Of a stretch of 64,000 bases of DNA, positions 34,030 through 45,498 are shown one piece after another. Origin of the DNA: Pseudevernia furfuracea (taxonomy: Eukaryota; Ascomycota; Lecanoromycetes; Lecanorales; Parmeliaceae); the NCBI GenBank assembly GCA_022315425.1, contig JAIUPT010000030.1:868001-932000 (forward strand). Reading direction: 5' to 3'. The notes beneath the pieces were generated by a model that worked only from the letters and a program-made list of their open reading frames with translations, was not told where the DNA came from and made no database searches. Each line of letters opens with the position of its first letter. Positions within the stretch are counted from its first letter, which is position 1. Both the position numbers and the translations under genes were made by a program.

Positions 34030-34115
34030 TGTTAGCAACTCAGCTAAAAAAGCTGGCTCCGAGGGTGTCTGCGCTTGACAGCCCCAGACACCCTATTTAG
34101 ATACTAATTCTAACA
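34030..34115 (+). repeat. Right 86-bp LTR of the TRIM
   Basis: Starts TGTTAGCAACTCAGC and ends ACTAATTCTAACA; differs from the left LTR only by a few transitions. Confidence 0.9.
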
Positions 34116-34905
34116 GTACTATGAAACGCGTGTTTTCAGAAGAATTATTAGAGTGAATAAAACGATCACTCATTGTGAAAAAGAATTGAACGCCTTCTTT
34201 ACAAGCACTTGAAGGTCATTCAGATTGAATCAAGACGATCGTCTTCTCGTCTAACGATTAGCTTCTAATCTCTGCATTCGATAACAACACTAACTGTGAG
34301 ACATTAAAGCAAAGATCTCAACACAGCAAATCGAATATGAATATAATGAAAATCTTTTCTTCAGTACGAATGGGTTCCAGCTGGAAATGAACGGGAGACT
34401 TCTAAAGGTCTCATCATCTTCTCTCAATATTTTTCTAAAAATAAAAGATCTAACTGATGTATTATTCTTCATGAATGTCAAGGGGAAGTGAGTGAGATAT
34501 AAGGATTACAATATTCTTTGACTTTCACCCAATCGTCGATCAGATATTCACGCTTTTCAGAACAAGACTCTCGTGCTAGAAAATGAGTTCGGTCGAGTTA
34601 CTTTTCTTTCAATTTAGTTCCACGATTACTTCTTTCGTACTTGAATTTTGAATAACGATAATAATGATAATATCTTTCTTAACAGCTGTCCTTGAGGGGA
34701 AGAAAGCCGGGTTCTAAGGAGTCTATTTTCTTCAAGTATAGTTAGGTCCGCCGTTTGTACTGTCACGACCCTTTTTTATTGTAAAGGTCTCGATCTCAGC
34801 ACGACTTTTTGTTTTATCTTCATTTTTGATACTAATTGTCAAGCCCTACTCTATAAATAATTTAAACTATCATTCTAACAAGGCTAGCTCGTAGCTTATA
34901 TAACT

Positions 34906-37166
34906 TGTTACGAGCGTACCCCGCATCCCTTTGACACATACCTTCCTTTGACACTTCCCTTTTAGGCTTAGCGTGTCTTGACAGGTTCACTCCGTCATAC
35001 ATATATGACCCTCTCTCCCAGTTCATAGTTGCTTCTCATCTAGTTGTCTTATTCTATACACCTACATGACTTGACTCTATACTGGTTCTGACACTATAAC
35101 TAGATCACCCTCACTTTATTCGTTTTTTTGATAGCAAGCGAATTCAAAGAAATTTGCTGACAGGAGCTTTATCAAGAGACTAAGTGAGATCAAGACATCT
35201 TCGGGTTGAGGTCAATATCGATCATTGAGATATCGTATCCCTGAGTCTACCCACCATACGGGCAGAGAATTGTTTATCAAGAGACTAAGTGAGATCAAGA
35301 CATCATTAACATCGATTGAGATCAATATCGATCATTGAGATAGACATCTCTGAGTCTGACCACCAGACGACAAGGGGGAGAATCGCTTTATGTATAGTGA
35401 GCAAGGATAAAGAAGTTACTGAATCATTCGTACGACTTAGCGAATCAGAAAGAAATCGTCAAAACAATCTTTTCATCTCACAGCGAGCCTGTTATAAGGC
35501 AACGGGATCAGATTCGAAGACACTCAAAACAACAGCAAACGCACGACCTCTTCATTGAGCATGTCGGCCATACAACACGAAAAGAAGTCGCATTCTACCC
35601 CGCCTGAGCTTCACACCTGAATTTCTCAACACATCATCGCAAACAATATTCTTCAGAGCACTCATATTCTTTGCGAGGTGTCAAACGGGCAATCAAAGAA
35701 ATCAAGTGAGAACAAAGAAAACGGACGACAAGTGAGCCTGCTACAATGGCACAACATATTCGATTCTTTCTTTTCCCTTTCTATCATTTTCACGATATGG
35801 CGAATTACAACACAAAAAATTCTACGAATCAGGCGCTTGAGTTACGGGCGTAATCTATGTCAGATAGGTCATTGACAGCGGAGTACTCGCTATCGGTCTT
35901 AGGACGGGTGTCAAGAACTTAGTATTGGTGAGACACTGGCAGTCGAAGCGGTAGGCCTACGAAGCGAATGGATGCAATGGATAGTACTATGGAACAACAC
36001 AGCGACGGACGTTGGATGACAAGAGGCTATGGTCAGGACATGAAGAAGATGGATATTTGATGGCAAGAGCTTGGAGGCACAAGGCAAATCTACAATGATA
36101 CTTCCAGGACAGGCTGCCAGCAGGAGTTGAGGTGGACAACATACATGCATGCGATGGATTTTTTCAATTCTACATGGACAACATGGACAAAGCAATGTGG
36201 CTGCAGCAGGCATGGACAATGCTGACATGGACGACAAAGCAATGTGGCTGCTGCCTGCTGGACAACATGAACAACTCTGGCTAGACTGCATTCGGCCTAG
36301 CGCACTCAAATCAGCATGCGATCCGGTCAAACCTCGGACATGGTGTTTTTGAGCGATTTCAGGCCATTCCAGAACGGCGCCAAGACTTCATTTTTCACTC
36401 AGGCAAATTCGAATGCTCAGCGACTTGGTACTCAACAACAACGCCATATGACATCTACCTTCTTCGCCTCCCCCCGAGCTATAGTCTATGACTGTCGACG
36501 ACGTCATAGCCGGAGGCCCCAAGCGTGTTGTTGATGACGTCGTCGCCCTCGGTGGATTTGGTCCCAGGGAGAAGACCACCCAGCTGCCCCAGAAGGATTT
36601 GATATTGGTTTAAGATTTAAGGTTCGGGCGGTTCGGAAGGCCTCAGCCAATCACAGGCCTTCATTCAGCAACTTTCTTCTCCGGCCGCAAATCCAATATC
36701 AGCTGCCCAGCCTACACCAAAAACCATTCTTGGCCACCATTTCTTCAACTCTTCACCAATGGAGGCCATTCCAGCACCCCTGCAACCGCATGACGTCATG
36801 CTAGCGACATGGCATCGCCAAGACGTCACCGGAGAGACTTGGGATCAGCACTGCGGCTGAGGATTGCGTCGGCGGGCACCATGTTTCTGCTTTTGTTCTT
36901 TCTTTCATATGCATAGCGAGCGACTATGAGCGAGCGACTACAGCCATGAGGACATGTCTTTTCGGAGGGGGGGGGTAGTGTTACGAGCGTACCCCGCATC
37001 CCTTTGACACATGCCTTCCTTTGACACTTCCCTTTTAGGCTTAGCGTGTCTTGGCAGGTTCACTCCGCCATACATATATGGCCCTCCCTCCCAGTCCATA
37101 GTTGCTCCTCATCTAGTTGTCTCATTCTATACACCTACATGACTTGACTCTGTACTGGTCCTGACA
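34906..37166 (+). mobile_element. Family-T LTR element, copy D (best preserved)
   Basis: 2261 bp with two 188-bp LTRs (34906-35093, 36979-37166) and the 5-bp duplication TAACT/CAACT (34901-34905, 37167-37171) differing by one C/T. The internal region starts CTATAACTAGATCACCC after the 5' LTR and ends in the polypurine tract before the 3' LTR. No protease, integrase or RT is visible, so it is non-autonomous and must use another element's proteins. The 3' half is nearly unmutated and normal in composition. Sense ORFs at 35316-35558 and 36316-36534 also occur in other copies. The minus-strand ORF 35911-36330 is antisense. Confidence 0.93.
36964..36978 (+). promoter_or_regulatory. Polypurine tract of family T
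   Basis: GGAGGGGGGGGGTAG immediately upstream of the 3' LTR of copy D; complements are found in copies A (3212-3227) and E (60101-60116). This sets the orientation of the family. Confidence 0.85.
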
Positions 37167-39149
37167 CAACTTTTTATCTTATCTCTGTTGTAACGACTAT
37201 CTTATAATATCTAATAGAACTTCTCAATTAATCTGTTATTTACTCGTAAAAACATTCAGGTCAAGCTTCAGTCTGCTTATGAACTCATTCACCGACTTCA
37301 CGGTTGTGCTTCTAATGTATTCTATCATATCTGTTAAGGCCTGCACTTGTTGCTATAGTATTTGCTAGTAGACACGTAGGGGAGGATCTCATCAATAGAA
37401 AGTCGCGTATCTAGGTGCTGCCGTTCTCAGTTCAAGAAGCTCAATCATTATTGCGATTTAATATTAGTATCTTCGTCACATGACACCATGACTCGCTCTG
37501 GCACGTTCCTGACATTAGATTAATACTCCTTCATACGAGTACCCCGTGAAGAAAATTTGTGGGGCATCCTCAAGGCTGGATTAGCGGCCTATCCCATCGT
37601 CTGGCAGGGGGTAAAATTCAGGGGTTCCGACCGAACATCAAAAAGTCCAGTCTTGCAACCCACCGTAACTCAACAACGAGGACACCCACGGAAAAATTTA
37701 TTATTCCGCGATTATTTTTCTCAAGCAGATCTTGAAGTTCAGAGCTGAAAGTTTTACTGTAAAGCTCATCATTAAAAAGTTATTGCGTTATTCTCTGGTC
37801 AGATCCGCCAACATTCCAAGCAACACACCCTCGCGAGGCCACGAGACTAAACGAAACGATCCTCTCTAATTCCTCGTTGACAGGCGAGTCTAAAGAAACT
37901 GTCCGGGGTGTGCGGTACCACCAACCCGGTATATTCCAAGCCATACGGACTAGCACCAGTAAGTCTAAGCTATACGACACTGCTGGACATAGGAGGCTCG
38001 TGGAGCACATGAGGTTAATGAATATGCGTCACTCGGTACATTTTAAGCCGTACGGAGTACTATCAGAAGGCCTAAATCATATGGACCGTTGGACCAGATC
38101 AAACAGTGAGCCTACTAGAACGGCAACACCACGTCACGTCACACAGTGAGCCTGCTACAAAGCCATTTCCTTCATTTAGCGTTTCGATTCTGATATCAGC
38201 CATGCGGACATGCCAAGCCGGCGGCTAACTTTCAGGTAGAAAGAACGGCATGGCCGAGGAACCCCACCAGAAGCCCCTGTGGGATCGACCATCCAGCTGA
38301 ACTCACTGATCCTACAAGGAGAGCACTAAAATAAAGTTTGGAGACCATAGTGATTGTCCAAAGTGCGAATAGAATACATTTCATTAAACTTCAGCATAAA
38401 CAGAATCGAAGCCGAAGTCGAAGCTGAGCAGGAATAAGCTGTTACGGTCATCTGTCTATTGTCGACGGCAGAATCATGAACTTGAAAATGAGTGTCATGT
38501 TTTCCTTACTTCAAGTCTCGCTGCCGTCTGCTAATTTCTGCCGATCTCTCACTTGCAAAAAAGCTATTCCATTCTTCTTGTTCGGTCCATCCTCGCCATG
38601 TCAACCACCACCTTGTTGCTGGCTCCTTTTTTTTCACACTGTTGATAGTATTTCATCATCTGAAATTCAGAGCCACCCTGCCAGAAGGGAGGACCGTTCA
38701 AGGACAATCGATCAAGCCTGATCAACAAGCCACCTATTCCCACGAAGAATCCTGTGTGTCGGATTTTGCCGCTTCTTCCGCCTCACGCTTGGCAATTTGG
38801 GGCGCATCTCGGATATTCACCGGGTGGATTTCATCGAAACAATTACCTAATAGTTCAACAACTGTCAACCTTTCCCATTCCCTTGGTGTGGCCGATTCAT
38901 AACACTAAGTTTGCCCGCCTTTCTCGGCTAATTAGCGTTGGTCCATATTTAACTATCAGGTCACACGACCAAAGGTATTATAAAGGCGCCTCACTGGAAA
39001 GCGTCATTCAGCGAAGAATACTACTCTCCGCTCAGCGTCATTTTTATGCTACTGGTATTCCCGACGCCTATTCCAGAGCAAAGGGAAGAGAAAGACGACC
39101 GATCACTCAACCCTAAAAAGCTAAGGTTCTGGAGATAAAAGCCCAGGCT
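37167..39149. other. Intergenic region before gene island 2; gag-like debris at its left
   Basis: 37170-37340 on the minus strand reads QALTDMIEYIRSTTVKSVNEF-like gag debris with stops. From about 37500 composition becomes normal. Several short overlapping ORFs (37557-37748, 37877-38149, 38476-39116) show no domain and no consistent frame, so I do not call them genes. The last few hundred bases are the likely 5' flank of the ATPase gene. Confidence 0.4.
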
Positions 39150-41364
39150 ATGGCGAAGAAAAAAAAAATTGTCATCGAGTCTGCCACCAGTGCGGCGCTA
39201 CAGTGGCATTTCGGCATAGTCACTGAACCACCTTCAGACCGCGTTGGGAAAGAGTACCTTGCTCAACACCTACCGAAGCATTATCAGTTAGAAGGTGATA
39301 CTCTTGTGCGTTACTCGGCTCCCCAGACGTGGGTTTTATATTGAGCTCCATCTAGATTGTCAAGAAGACAAGGCTATCAGTTGCGCCCAAACAGCTAGCC
39401 GCAAACCAAGCAAAAGCTAAGAAAACTTTTCACATTGTTCGCGCAGATTTTTCCAGACAAGCAGCATCCAAGCAGGCATCAGAGGATCGGCCCAAGGGGG
39501 TGGAGCCGATTGAAGACCCTTATCGATCTTTGTTATCGTGTCAGCTAGAGCTAAGCTCAACGCCCCATGCGGTGGCGAGCTCTACTACCCAGGCTCCCCA
39601 AGCTCCCGGCACTGTCTCAGATGAATTAGGGGCCTGTGAACACTCCTTGGCCAAAGCATATTCAAGCTTCACAATGAATGACAGACCGGCTGCCTTTGAC
39701 TATCAACTCACATTCTTATCCGATTCAGGCTCGAAATCCAACGTCACTCAACTCTGTGACAATGGTTCCGTAGAAGCCGCAAGGACCACCCCGCTTTTCT
39801 CAGGAAAGATGTTGGACGGATCGAAATTGGGGACATTTAATCAATACGGGCTCCTATGCAAAGCCGTAGCAACGAGGCAGAGCCAGCATCTTCCAGAATC
39901 GACAACATCAAAATTTCCTCGTGTCTGTAACTACGATCCTCGAATTTTCCTCAACGTGAATGCGCCTTGGTCTACCTTTATCTGCGGCTCCCAAGGATCT
40001 GGCAAGAGCTACACGCTTTCCTGTATCCTGGAAAACTGTCTAATACCCTCAGGACTAGGGCAGTTGCCAAGTCCCCTCGCCGCCATCGTCTTTCACTATG
40101 ACACTTTCACGTCCTATGGAAGCAGGCAGCTTTGTGAAGCAGCATACCTTTGTTCTTCTGGTGTACCTGTCAAAGTCCTAGTCTCCCCAACAAATTTTTG
40201 GCGGATGAAGCAAACATATGAAAATCTCCCCCTCTCATCGCCCGGTAGCCGAAAGCCCGAAGTCGTTCCTATGAAATTTCAAGACAAGCATCTAGACGTA
40301 ACGCGGATGATGAGCATGATGGCCGTGAGCGACAAGGACGGCCCCATACCACTATACATTGAAGTCTGGATTAAGTCAAACCCATCTTCGTGAAGCTCAT
40401 TCTTATAGTCAGCAGGTCATTCTCCGCATCTTACGAGAAATGGCAGTGGAGAGTCAGGGTGCTCCAGGCTTAGATTATGATGCTTTCCGAAAAAAGGTCG
40501 ATGCAGAAGCGTTCACGGGTCAGCAAATCGCGCCGCTAAAGCTCCGCCTCGAGCTGCTAGAAAGCTTCATGGACCGACCTTCCAAGACTGAGGAAGGGCA
40601 GCAAGCACCCACCTTCCCTGATACCAAGGCTGGGAGACAAGCGAGAAGTAAATGGTTCGTCCAAAAGGCCCAAGAAAAATCCATAGAAAAGCAATCTGCA
40701 GATAGGGTTTGGGACTTCAAGCCAGGCACCCTTACCATCGTTGACCTAAGCTGCCCTTTTGTCGACGAGAGCTCTGCCTGCGCACTCTTCAGCATTTGCC
40801 TCGATCTTTTCCTCGAGAGCCGCAGTACCGCAAGTCGCATTGTCGCGCTCGACGAAGCGCACAAGGTAGACATCGCCTTCCCAACACCATGCATCCACCG
40901 AGCAATCGGGTCCGACTGACCATATCATCTAGTTCATGACGCCCACCGCCGCAGCGACCGCCTTCACCGATAAGCTGCTCCAGCTCATCCGCCAACAGCG
41001 CCATCTCGCAACCCGCGTCGTTATCTCAACCCAAGAGCCCATCATCTCACCACGCCTCCTAGACCTGTGCACGGTAACGATCGTGCACCGCTTCACATCC
41101 CCGGAATGGTTTCGCACCCTCCGCGACCACCTCGCTGACGTCAGCACGCTCGACGAACTGGGAGTGACGACGAATCGCGATGTTCGGAGCATATTCGTGG
41201 AGATTGTGGAGCTGGAGCCGGGGGAGGCATTAATATTTAGTCCGTCGGCCATGCTAGAGCCGGTGGAGGGCAAGGCGCCAAGGAAATTGGGCATGGAGTG
41301 GCTGAAGGTCAGAGTCAGGAGAAGGCTGACGGAGGATGAGGGGAAGAGTATCTTGACCACTTAG
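39150..41364 (+). CDS. HerA/FtsK-like P-loop ATPase, spliced
   Basis: A first exon is likely from ATG 39150 (MAKKKKIVIESATS... to about 39330), joined by a short intron I cannot place exactly (about 39330-39360) to a frame open from 39356. Exons then run to 40363, 40416-40865 and 40933-41364, joined by introns 40364-40415 (GT...CAG) and 40866-40932 (GT...TAG, with CTGAC before the acceptor), both phase 0. Walker A is GSQGSGKS near 39986-40009. Walker B is RIVALDEAHK, ending exactly at the second splice site. After it come QQRHLATRVVISTQEP, the sensor region, and VTIVHRFTSPEWFRTL. This is the HerA/FtsK-type ATPase order, so a DNA- or protein-translocating motor is possible; the role is unknown. 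From 39500 the three confirmed exons encode about 581 residues. Non-eroded. Confidence 0.75.
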
Positions 41365-42968
41365 CGTGGGTCATGAACGCTAGAGTCGCGTTGGAGAACC
41401 AGGGGAGCTCCGGCTTATCGTCGTTCGTTGGTTAGCCACGGCGCGGACAGCACCGGACACCCTTGGGTCTCGAGCAAACGAGGGGAATGAAAGGTACGGG
41501 CTGGATGAGATTGAGCGATAATGCGAGGTGAAGTCGATAGCGGAATAGCTGAGCTGGGTCGAGCCTGCTGCTGAATGCAATTGAACGCAGTCGTTGGAGA
41601 ATCCATCTAACTCTTTACACGGTCAACGTTCGTTTCTTTGAATAAGCAACGTAAGACCGAATTAACAGAAGAGCAGGGAAAAAAAGAAAAGGAAAGAAAA
41701 GTCGCCTCAACCATGTATCTCCACAATCCGCCCAAGTCTACCTCACCTCCGCCTATCATACGTCATCATATGCCCGTTAAGCATGAACTTGCCCAACACG
41801 TTGTTGACGTCGATTACTACCATTCTGAACACCGGGGATACCTTCATCTAGTGACTCCCTCAGCGCTTAGACTTGCGTCCCCAGATTGCGGTGATATGCT
41901 CAGCATGTTTACCCATAAGCTTTTCTACGCTGAGTTCAGAAGTCCTTATGAGGTTATGTGACCTTCCATTGACTCGGCCCATGCACCATACTTATCTTGC
42001 GACTATATAGAAACCTGCTCTTCCCGGCCCACATGCTGTGTATGGGTCTAAGAGGGCATCGATTTCCATCTGACGACCTCGATTAGCGTCAGATCCGAAA
42101 AACAAAGCAGGTGTGCTTCTGGAGATGATTGACATTCAGAAAGCCGATGTAATGCCTGCCTCCCCATCCTTAATCGAGGTCTTCGTCAAGAAGATGCTGA
42201 TCAATCTCGCTTTCGGCAGCCGTTTCGAGCCGATAACGGAACCACGGTTCAAGGTCATAGATTATCGCTCCAGCTCTGTGACTTTGCGTCAAGGACTAGC
42301 TTCGCTAATATGCCTCAAGGTACTCAAAGCATGACTGTTGTTCGGATCATATGTAAGCAACTTTCTTCTTTTCTACACGATGCGGAGACCAGAGATGAGA
42401 TCAAGCGAGCGCAACAAGGTGCACAAATTAGCCTTCCGCCGAACTGTAGGAAGAGGCGTCGGGAAGCCACACCGCCAGAAGCTCTAAGTCCAAGAAAGGA
42501 GGCGAAATATACCAAGTGCGAGGCAGAAGAAGCGGCAAAATCACTGTTATTTTTGCTCCCTGCAATCGGTATCGTGATGCCGCAGTGGTATTATGACAAG
42601 AGAGAGGCTTGAAAGCCCGTTTTGAGTCTTTCACGATTGGATACAGATATAAAGCATGATCTCTCGCACGCATTTTCAATTGGCTCATCCCTTTTCTGCT
42701 CATCAGAATTCCAATTAATTCAACCATTAGACTTGAACAGGTCAGAGCACGTCTCACTCTTCTACTGCTGATTCAATTTTTCAAATACTCTTATAGATCC
42801 TAACTTCTATAAGAAGAGTCGCTTCTCATTTCTACTTCTCATCGATCACATAAATATCCACTTCAGTCGATCTTTCAACAATCTATTCACCTTAGTATGT
42901 CGTCTTAGCGACTGAAGACTTCTATTACTATATCCTCACTATCGTTAGTTCATATCTGTCTTTCAACC
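41365..42968 (+). other. Possible small hypothetical gene or gene remnant
   Basis: Normal composition to about 42600. Three + strand open stretches (41638-41961, 42113-42334, 42310-42612) could be exons of one gene; the last carries a basic run PPNCRKRRREATPPEALSPRK like a nuclear-localisation segment. I see no domain and no convincing splice sites, so this may be noise. From about 42750 the DNA is AT-rich and eroded. Confidence 0.25.
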
Positions 42969-43008
42969 TTGCTATTAATGATATGTACAAGTGCTACATC
43001 GTGCAAGA

Positions 43009-43181
43009 TGTGCGATCATCGTCAATACGACTACGACTGCGAACATAGAGTCACGAAAGAGATTGTGCGTTATCAAGACGTCATCAACGAAACTAACTAT
43101 ACAGAAATTAGAATATCATATTTTGACGTCGCAAACGAGAATTACTTAGCGTGTAATTATTCGATATCTTCGTTCTTCTAA
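43009..43181 (+). pseudogene. Possible Cys-rich small protein fragment
   Basis: Reads MCDHRQYDYDCEHRVTKEIV..., resembling the N-terminus of small fungal Cys-rich proteins that begin MC-x-x-RQY-x-x-x-C-x-H. The open frame ends at 43181 in AT-rich DNA. Speculative. Confidence 0.25.
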
Positions 43182-44229
43182 TGTAATAATAAACATATAA
43201 AATAAATAAATATATCGCTTTCTAATAGCAATGTAGACTATTAAGAAAAGAATTTAGCGATATGATATAAAGAGGCTCAGAGAGTTTGAGATCGAGATAA
43301 CGAAACGAAGTTACTTTGTTACGAAAACTTTTTGAGCGCTAGTATAACATAGATAAGTAATATTAAATCTTATCGCGAGAATAAAAATAGTGTTATCAAT
43401 ATTGATTCAACTGTTCAATAATTTCTCTATGACTCTTCGAATTTTTATCAAATTTCGAATTAATCATGTTTCGAAATCATCAGCAGAGAAAGACTTTCTT
43501 ATTGTCATAGCGATATACTTAAAATTACTAGATCGCGATTTTGATTTTAAGAAAGACTTTATACACGCACAAGATTCGATATCACGTACTAATTAATTAC
43601 GATTATCACGATTCTCAGCCTAATTTAAGAGATACTATTCTACGTTTCTATCACGTGATAGCGAATTAATTCACGTTGTTAGTACTCTATATACATTGAT
43701 TAGCTTTTAAGCATAAGCTAACAGAATCTCAGTATTCTTAAAAAGATTCATATACATCGAGATCTTATCGATCAGATCGTCTGAAAAAGTCACTCTGTTT
43801 AGAACGATATAAGTCAACGCTTCAGATTCAATCTCGAATTCGTTTATGAAACGTCGAGTTTCTCCCTTATTCTAATAGTTCTAAAATCTCACACTAACGA
43901 ATACTTGAGAAGAAGCTTTTATAATGTCACGCGTCTATAAGACGCTTAGAAAGTTGAAATATAAGCAGAACATAAGTCTACTGAGGAGAAAGACGACTAT
44001 TCATGATTTTACTATATGTGTTAATTACTTTATTTGCTGAATAAGCATATCTCTCTCGTTATCTTTCTTTCGAAAGACGTTAGAGATTATTAGAATCTAT
44101 CTCTACAGCAGAAATCTTTTATGAAGGATTTATAACACGAATTCTTAACATTAAAGAGATATTCTCTTATTTTGCGCTCCTATCAATGCTTTTTAATGTC
44201 TTTGAAGATTCGATAGAATTTCTCAACTC
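43182..44229. other. AT-rich eroded DNA, no gene recognised
   Basis: Only a short open stretch (43390-43596, + strand) without a recognisable domain. Heavy erosion. Confidence 0.4.
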
Positions 44230-44529
44230 TTATCGATTATTCTCGATCATAAATTCAGCAGGGAACGACAGAATATTCTTATTCAATGTTTCAGACTTGA
44301 CGTTGTAGACGAAGATATGGGCCAGCAGCTTTCTAAGAGGCGAACGCTTAGAGTTATTTTGATATGCGTAGCTAATGACGCTAGAAGTAATCGAGAGAAG
44401 ATACTTCGTCAGCGATTTCTCAAAGTTTGATAAATTCTTATCGTTTGAGATGTTTAGAACTGGAAAATAAATATCGAGGTCGACGCGAATCGATTTAGCG
44501 AAGGATGATATAAAGCTCTTTGTTGTCAA
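44230..44529 (-). pseudogene. Possible BTB/POZ-domain protein tail
   Basis: Minus-strand open frame containing SPLRKLLAHIFVYNVKSETLNKNILSFPAEFM, which matches the pattern of the C-terminal segment of fungal BTB/POZ proteins (SP-x-RRLLVD-x-[FY]VY ... PxEFM). The upstream BTB fold itself is not readable. Family recognition is from memory. Confidence 0.4.
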
Positions 44530-45303
44530 CGTTACTAATTTCTCTATCGCCTTTCTGTCGACTATTCGAATCTAATCTAAAAATAGCATTATCAGACTCA
44601 GCTACTCACTTGCTTGCAATTACGTGTCATCGAGACCTCAGTCATCTTCTATCGCGACATCTGAGATTGAGAGCAGATATATTCGACTGACTTACTTAAC
44701 ATTAATAATTATCTCGTACTCGTAGGGTCGACTACTTGTACCTGAACAAAGTTATTGCGAATCGTTGACTCAGTAAAATCTTATTCGCACTTCATATCAA
44801 TTGCTACACACCTGCTAAACACGATCATCGTCTATTCGTAAAGTCATATAAGATAAAATCACGATGAGATATTATAAAGTACTAATCGCATTCATTAGGT
44901 CAAATCTAAAGACAGCTCTAGATGAGTTTTATTAAAATCTATCTTCTGAACAAAAGATTGAATTTAAATTAGTTATAGATTAGATTTCATCTACAGAAGT
45001 AGTCGTGCTTCTCACTAACGAGATCAACAAGAAAAGGTCAATTAAAAAAAGTTATATTCTTGCAGATCGAATACGCGTGATGTTAAAGACTGTTTAATAA
45101 TATAGTGCGATCGAAGACATTACATATTCAGTTAACTTAATAGCAGCGCTTGTTTGAAGCAGTGTCAAGATTATAATTTAGATAATAGCTTCTTTAGCCT
45201 CTCGTATTGTCACTATTAATATATAAAGTTCAAATAGTTCTAAACTTCGCGAATTATTTCGAGAAATTATTCGAACGCTTTGCGTAATTGAGCATCTATT
45301 ATT

Positions 45304-45498
45304 TGTTACGAGCGTATCTCGTATCCCTTTGTGACACATCTTTCTTTGTTAACACGCCTTCTCCCTTTAGACTTAGCGTGTCTTGATAGATTCACTCCGC
45401 CATACATATATGGCCTGCCCTCTCAGTACATAGTTGTTCAGCATCTAGTTGTCTTATTTTATACACCTACATGACTTGACTCTATACTAATTCTAACA
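45304..45498 (+). repeat. Family-T solo LTR (195 bp) with target duplication
   Basis: TGTTACGAGCG...TTCTAACA, flanked by perfect TTATT (45299-45303, 45499-45503). It lies in the 5' part of the NACHT-ankyrin relic. Partly eroded. Confidence 0.92.

Larger units (their letters stand above)
33228..34115 (+). mobile_element. 888-bp TRIM-like LTR element inside the NLR relic
   Basis: Two 86-bp LTRs (33228-33313 and 34030-34115), TGTTA...TAACA, nearly identical to each other, flanked by the perfect 5-bp duplication GTACT (33223-33227, 34116-34120). The internal 716 bp has no coding capacity; the orientation given is arbitrary. Composition is close to normal, unlike the eroded host gene, so insertion came after or late in RIP. 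A solo LTR of the same family lies at 52928-53013. Confidence 0.92.
30961..34617 (+). pseudogene. HELO-like/NACHT/WD40 NLR (STAND) protein, inactivated and split
   Basis: Start at ATG 30961. Residues 1-77 are open (MNGVSAAASVVALVKTSLKV), matching the HELO-like N-terminal domain of fungal NLRs. NACHT follows: the P-loop at about 31632-31661 reads NNMTNTEKS where the family has GMxGTGKS; then FFFLRDCDD, MLIINRFEISIRLKF (the TSRPE region) and HEISTIVIRHDITIFLRHEL. The winged part is near 32500-32700 (LLYSSFRDFLV). After the inserted TRIM (33228-34115) reading resumes with LEGHSD-x-IKTIVFSSND-x-LL, one WD40 blade near 34205-34285, and a conserved NLR tail LSPNRRSDIHAF, LVLENEFGRVTFLSI, stop 34615-34617. 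Without the TRIM it is about 920 codons. Such proteins trigger non-self-recognition cell death. Many stops; dead. Confidence 0.88.

Noticed and set aside
38476..39116. Overlapping ORFs of 81-136 codons upstream of the ATPase
   Set aside because: Two competing frames, no domain, no good start context; more likely untranslated flank.
40520..41360. Minus-strand ORFs of 60-143 codons
   Set aside because: Antisense to the ATPase exons; low-complexity Ser/Arg-rich translations without domains.
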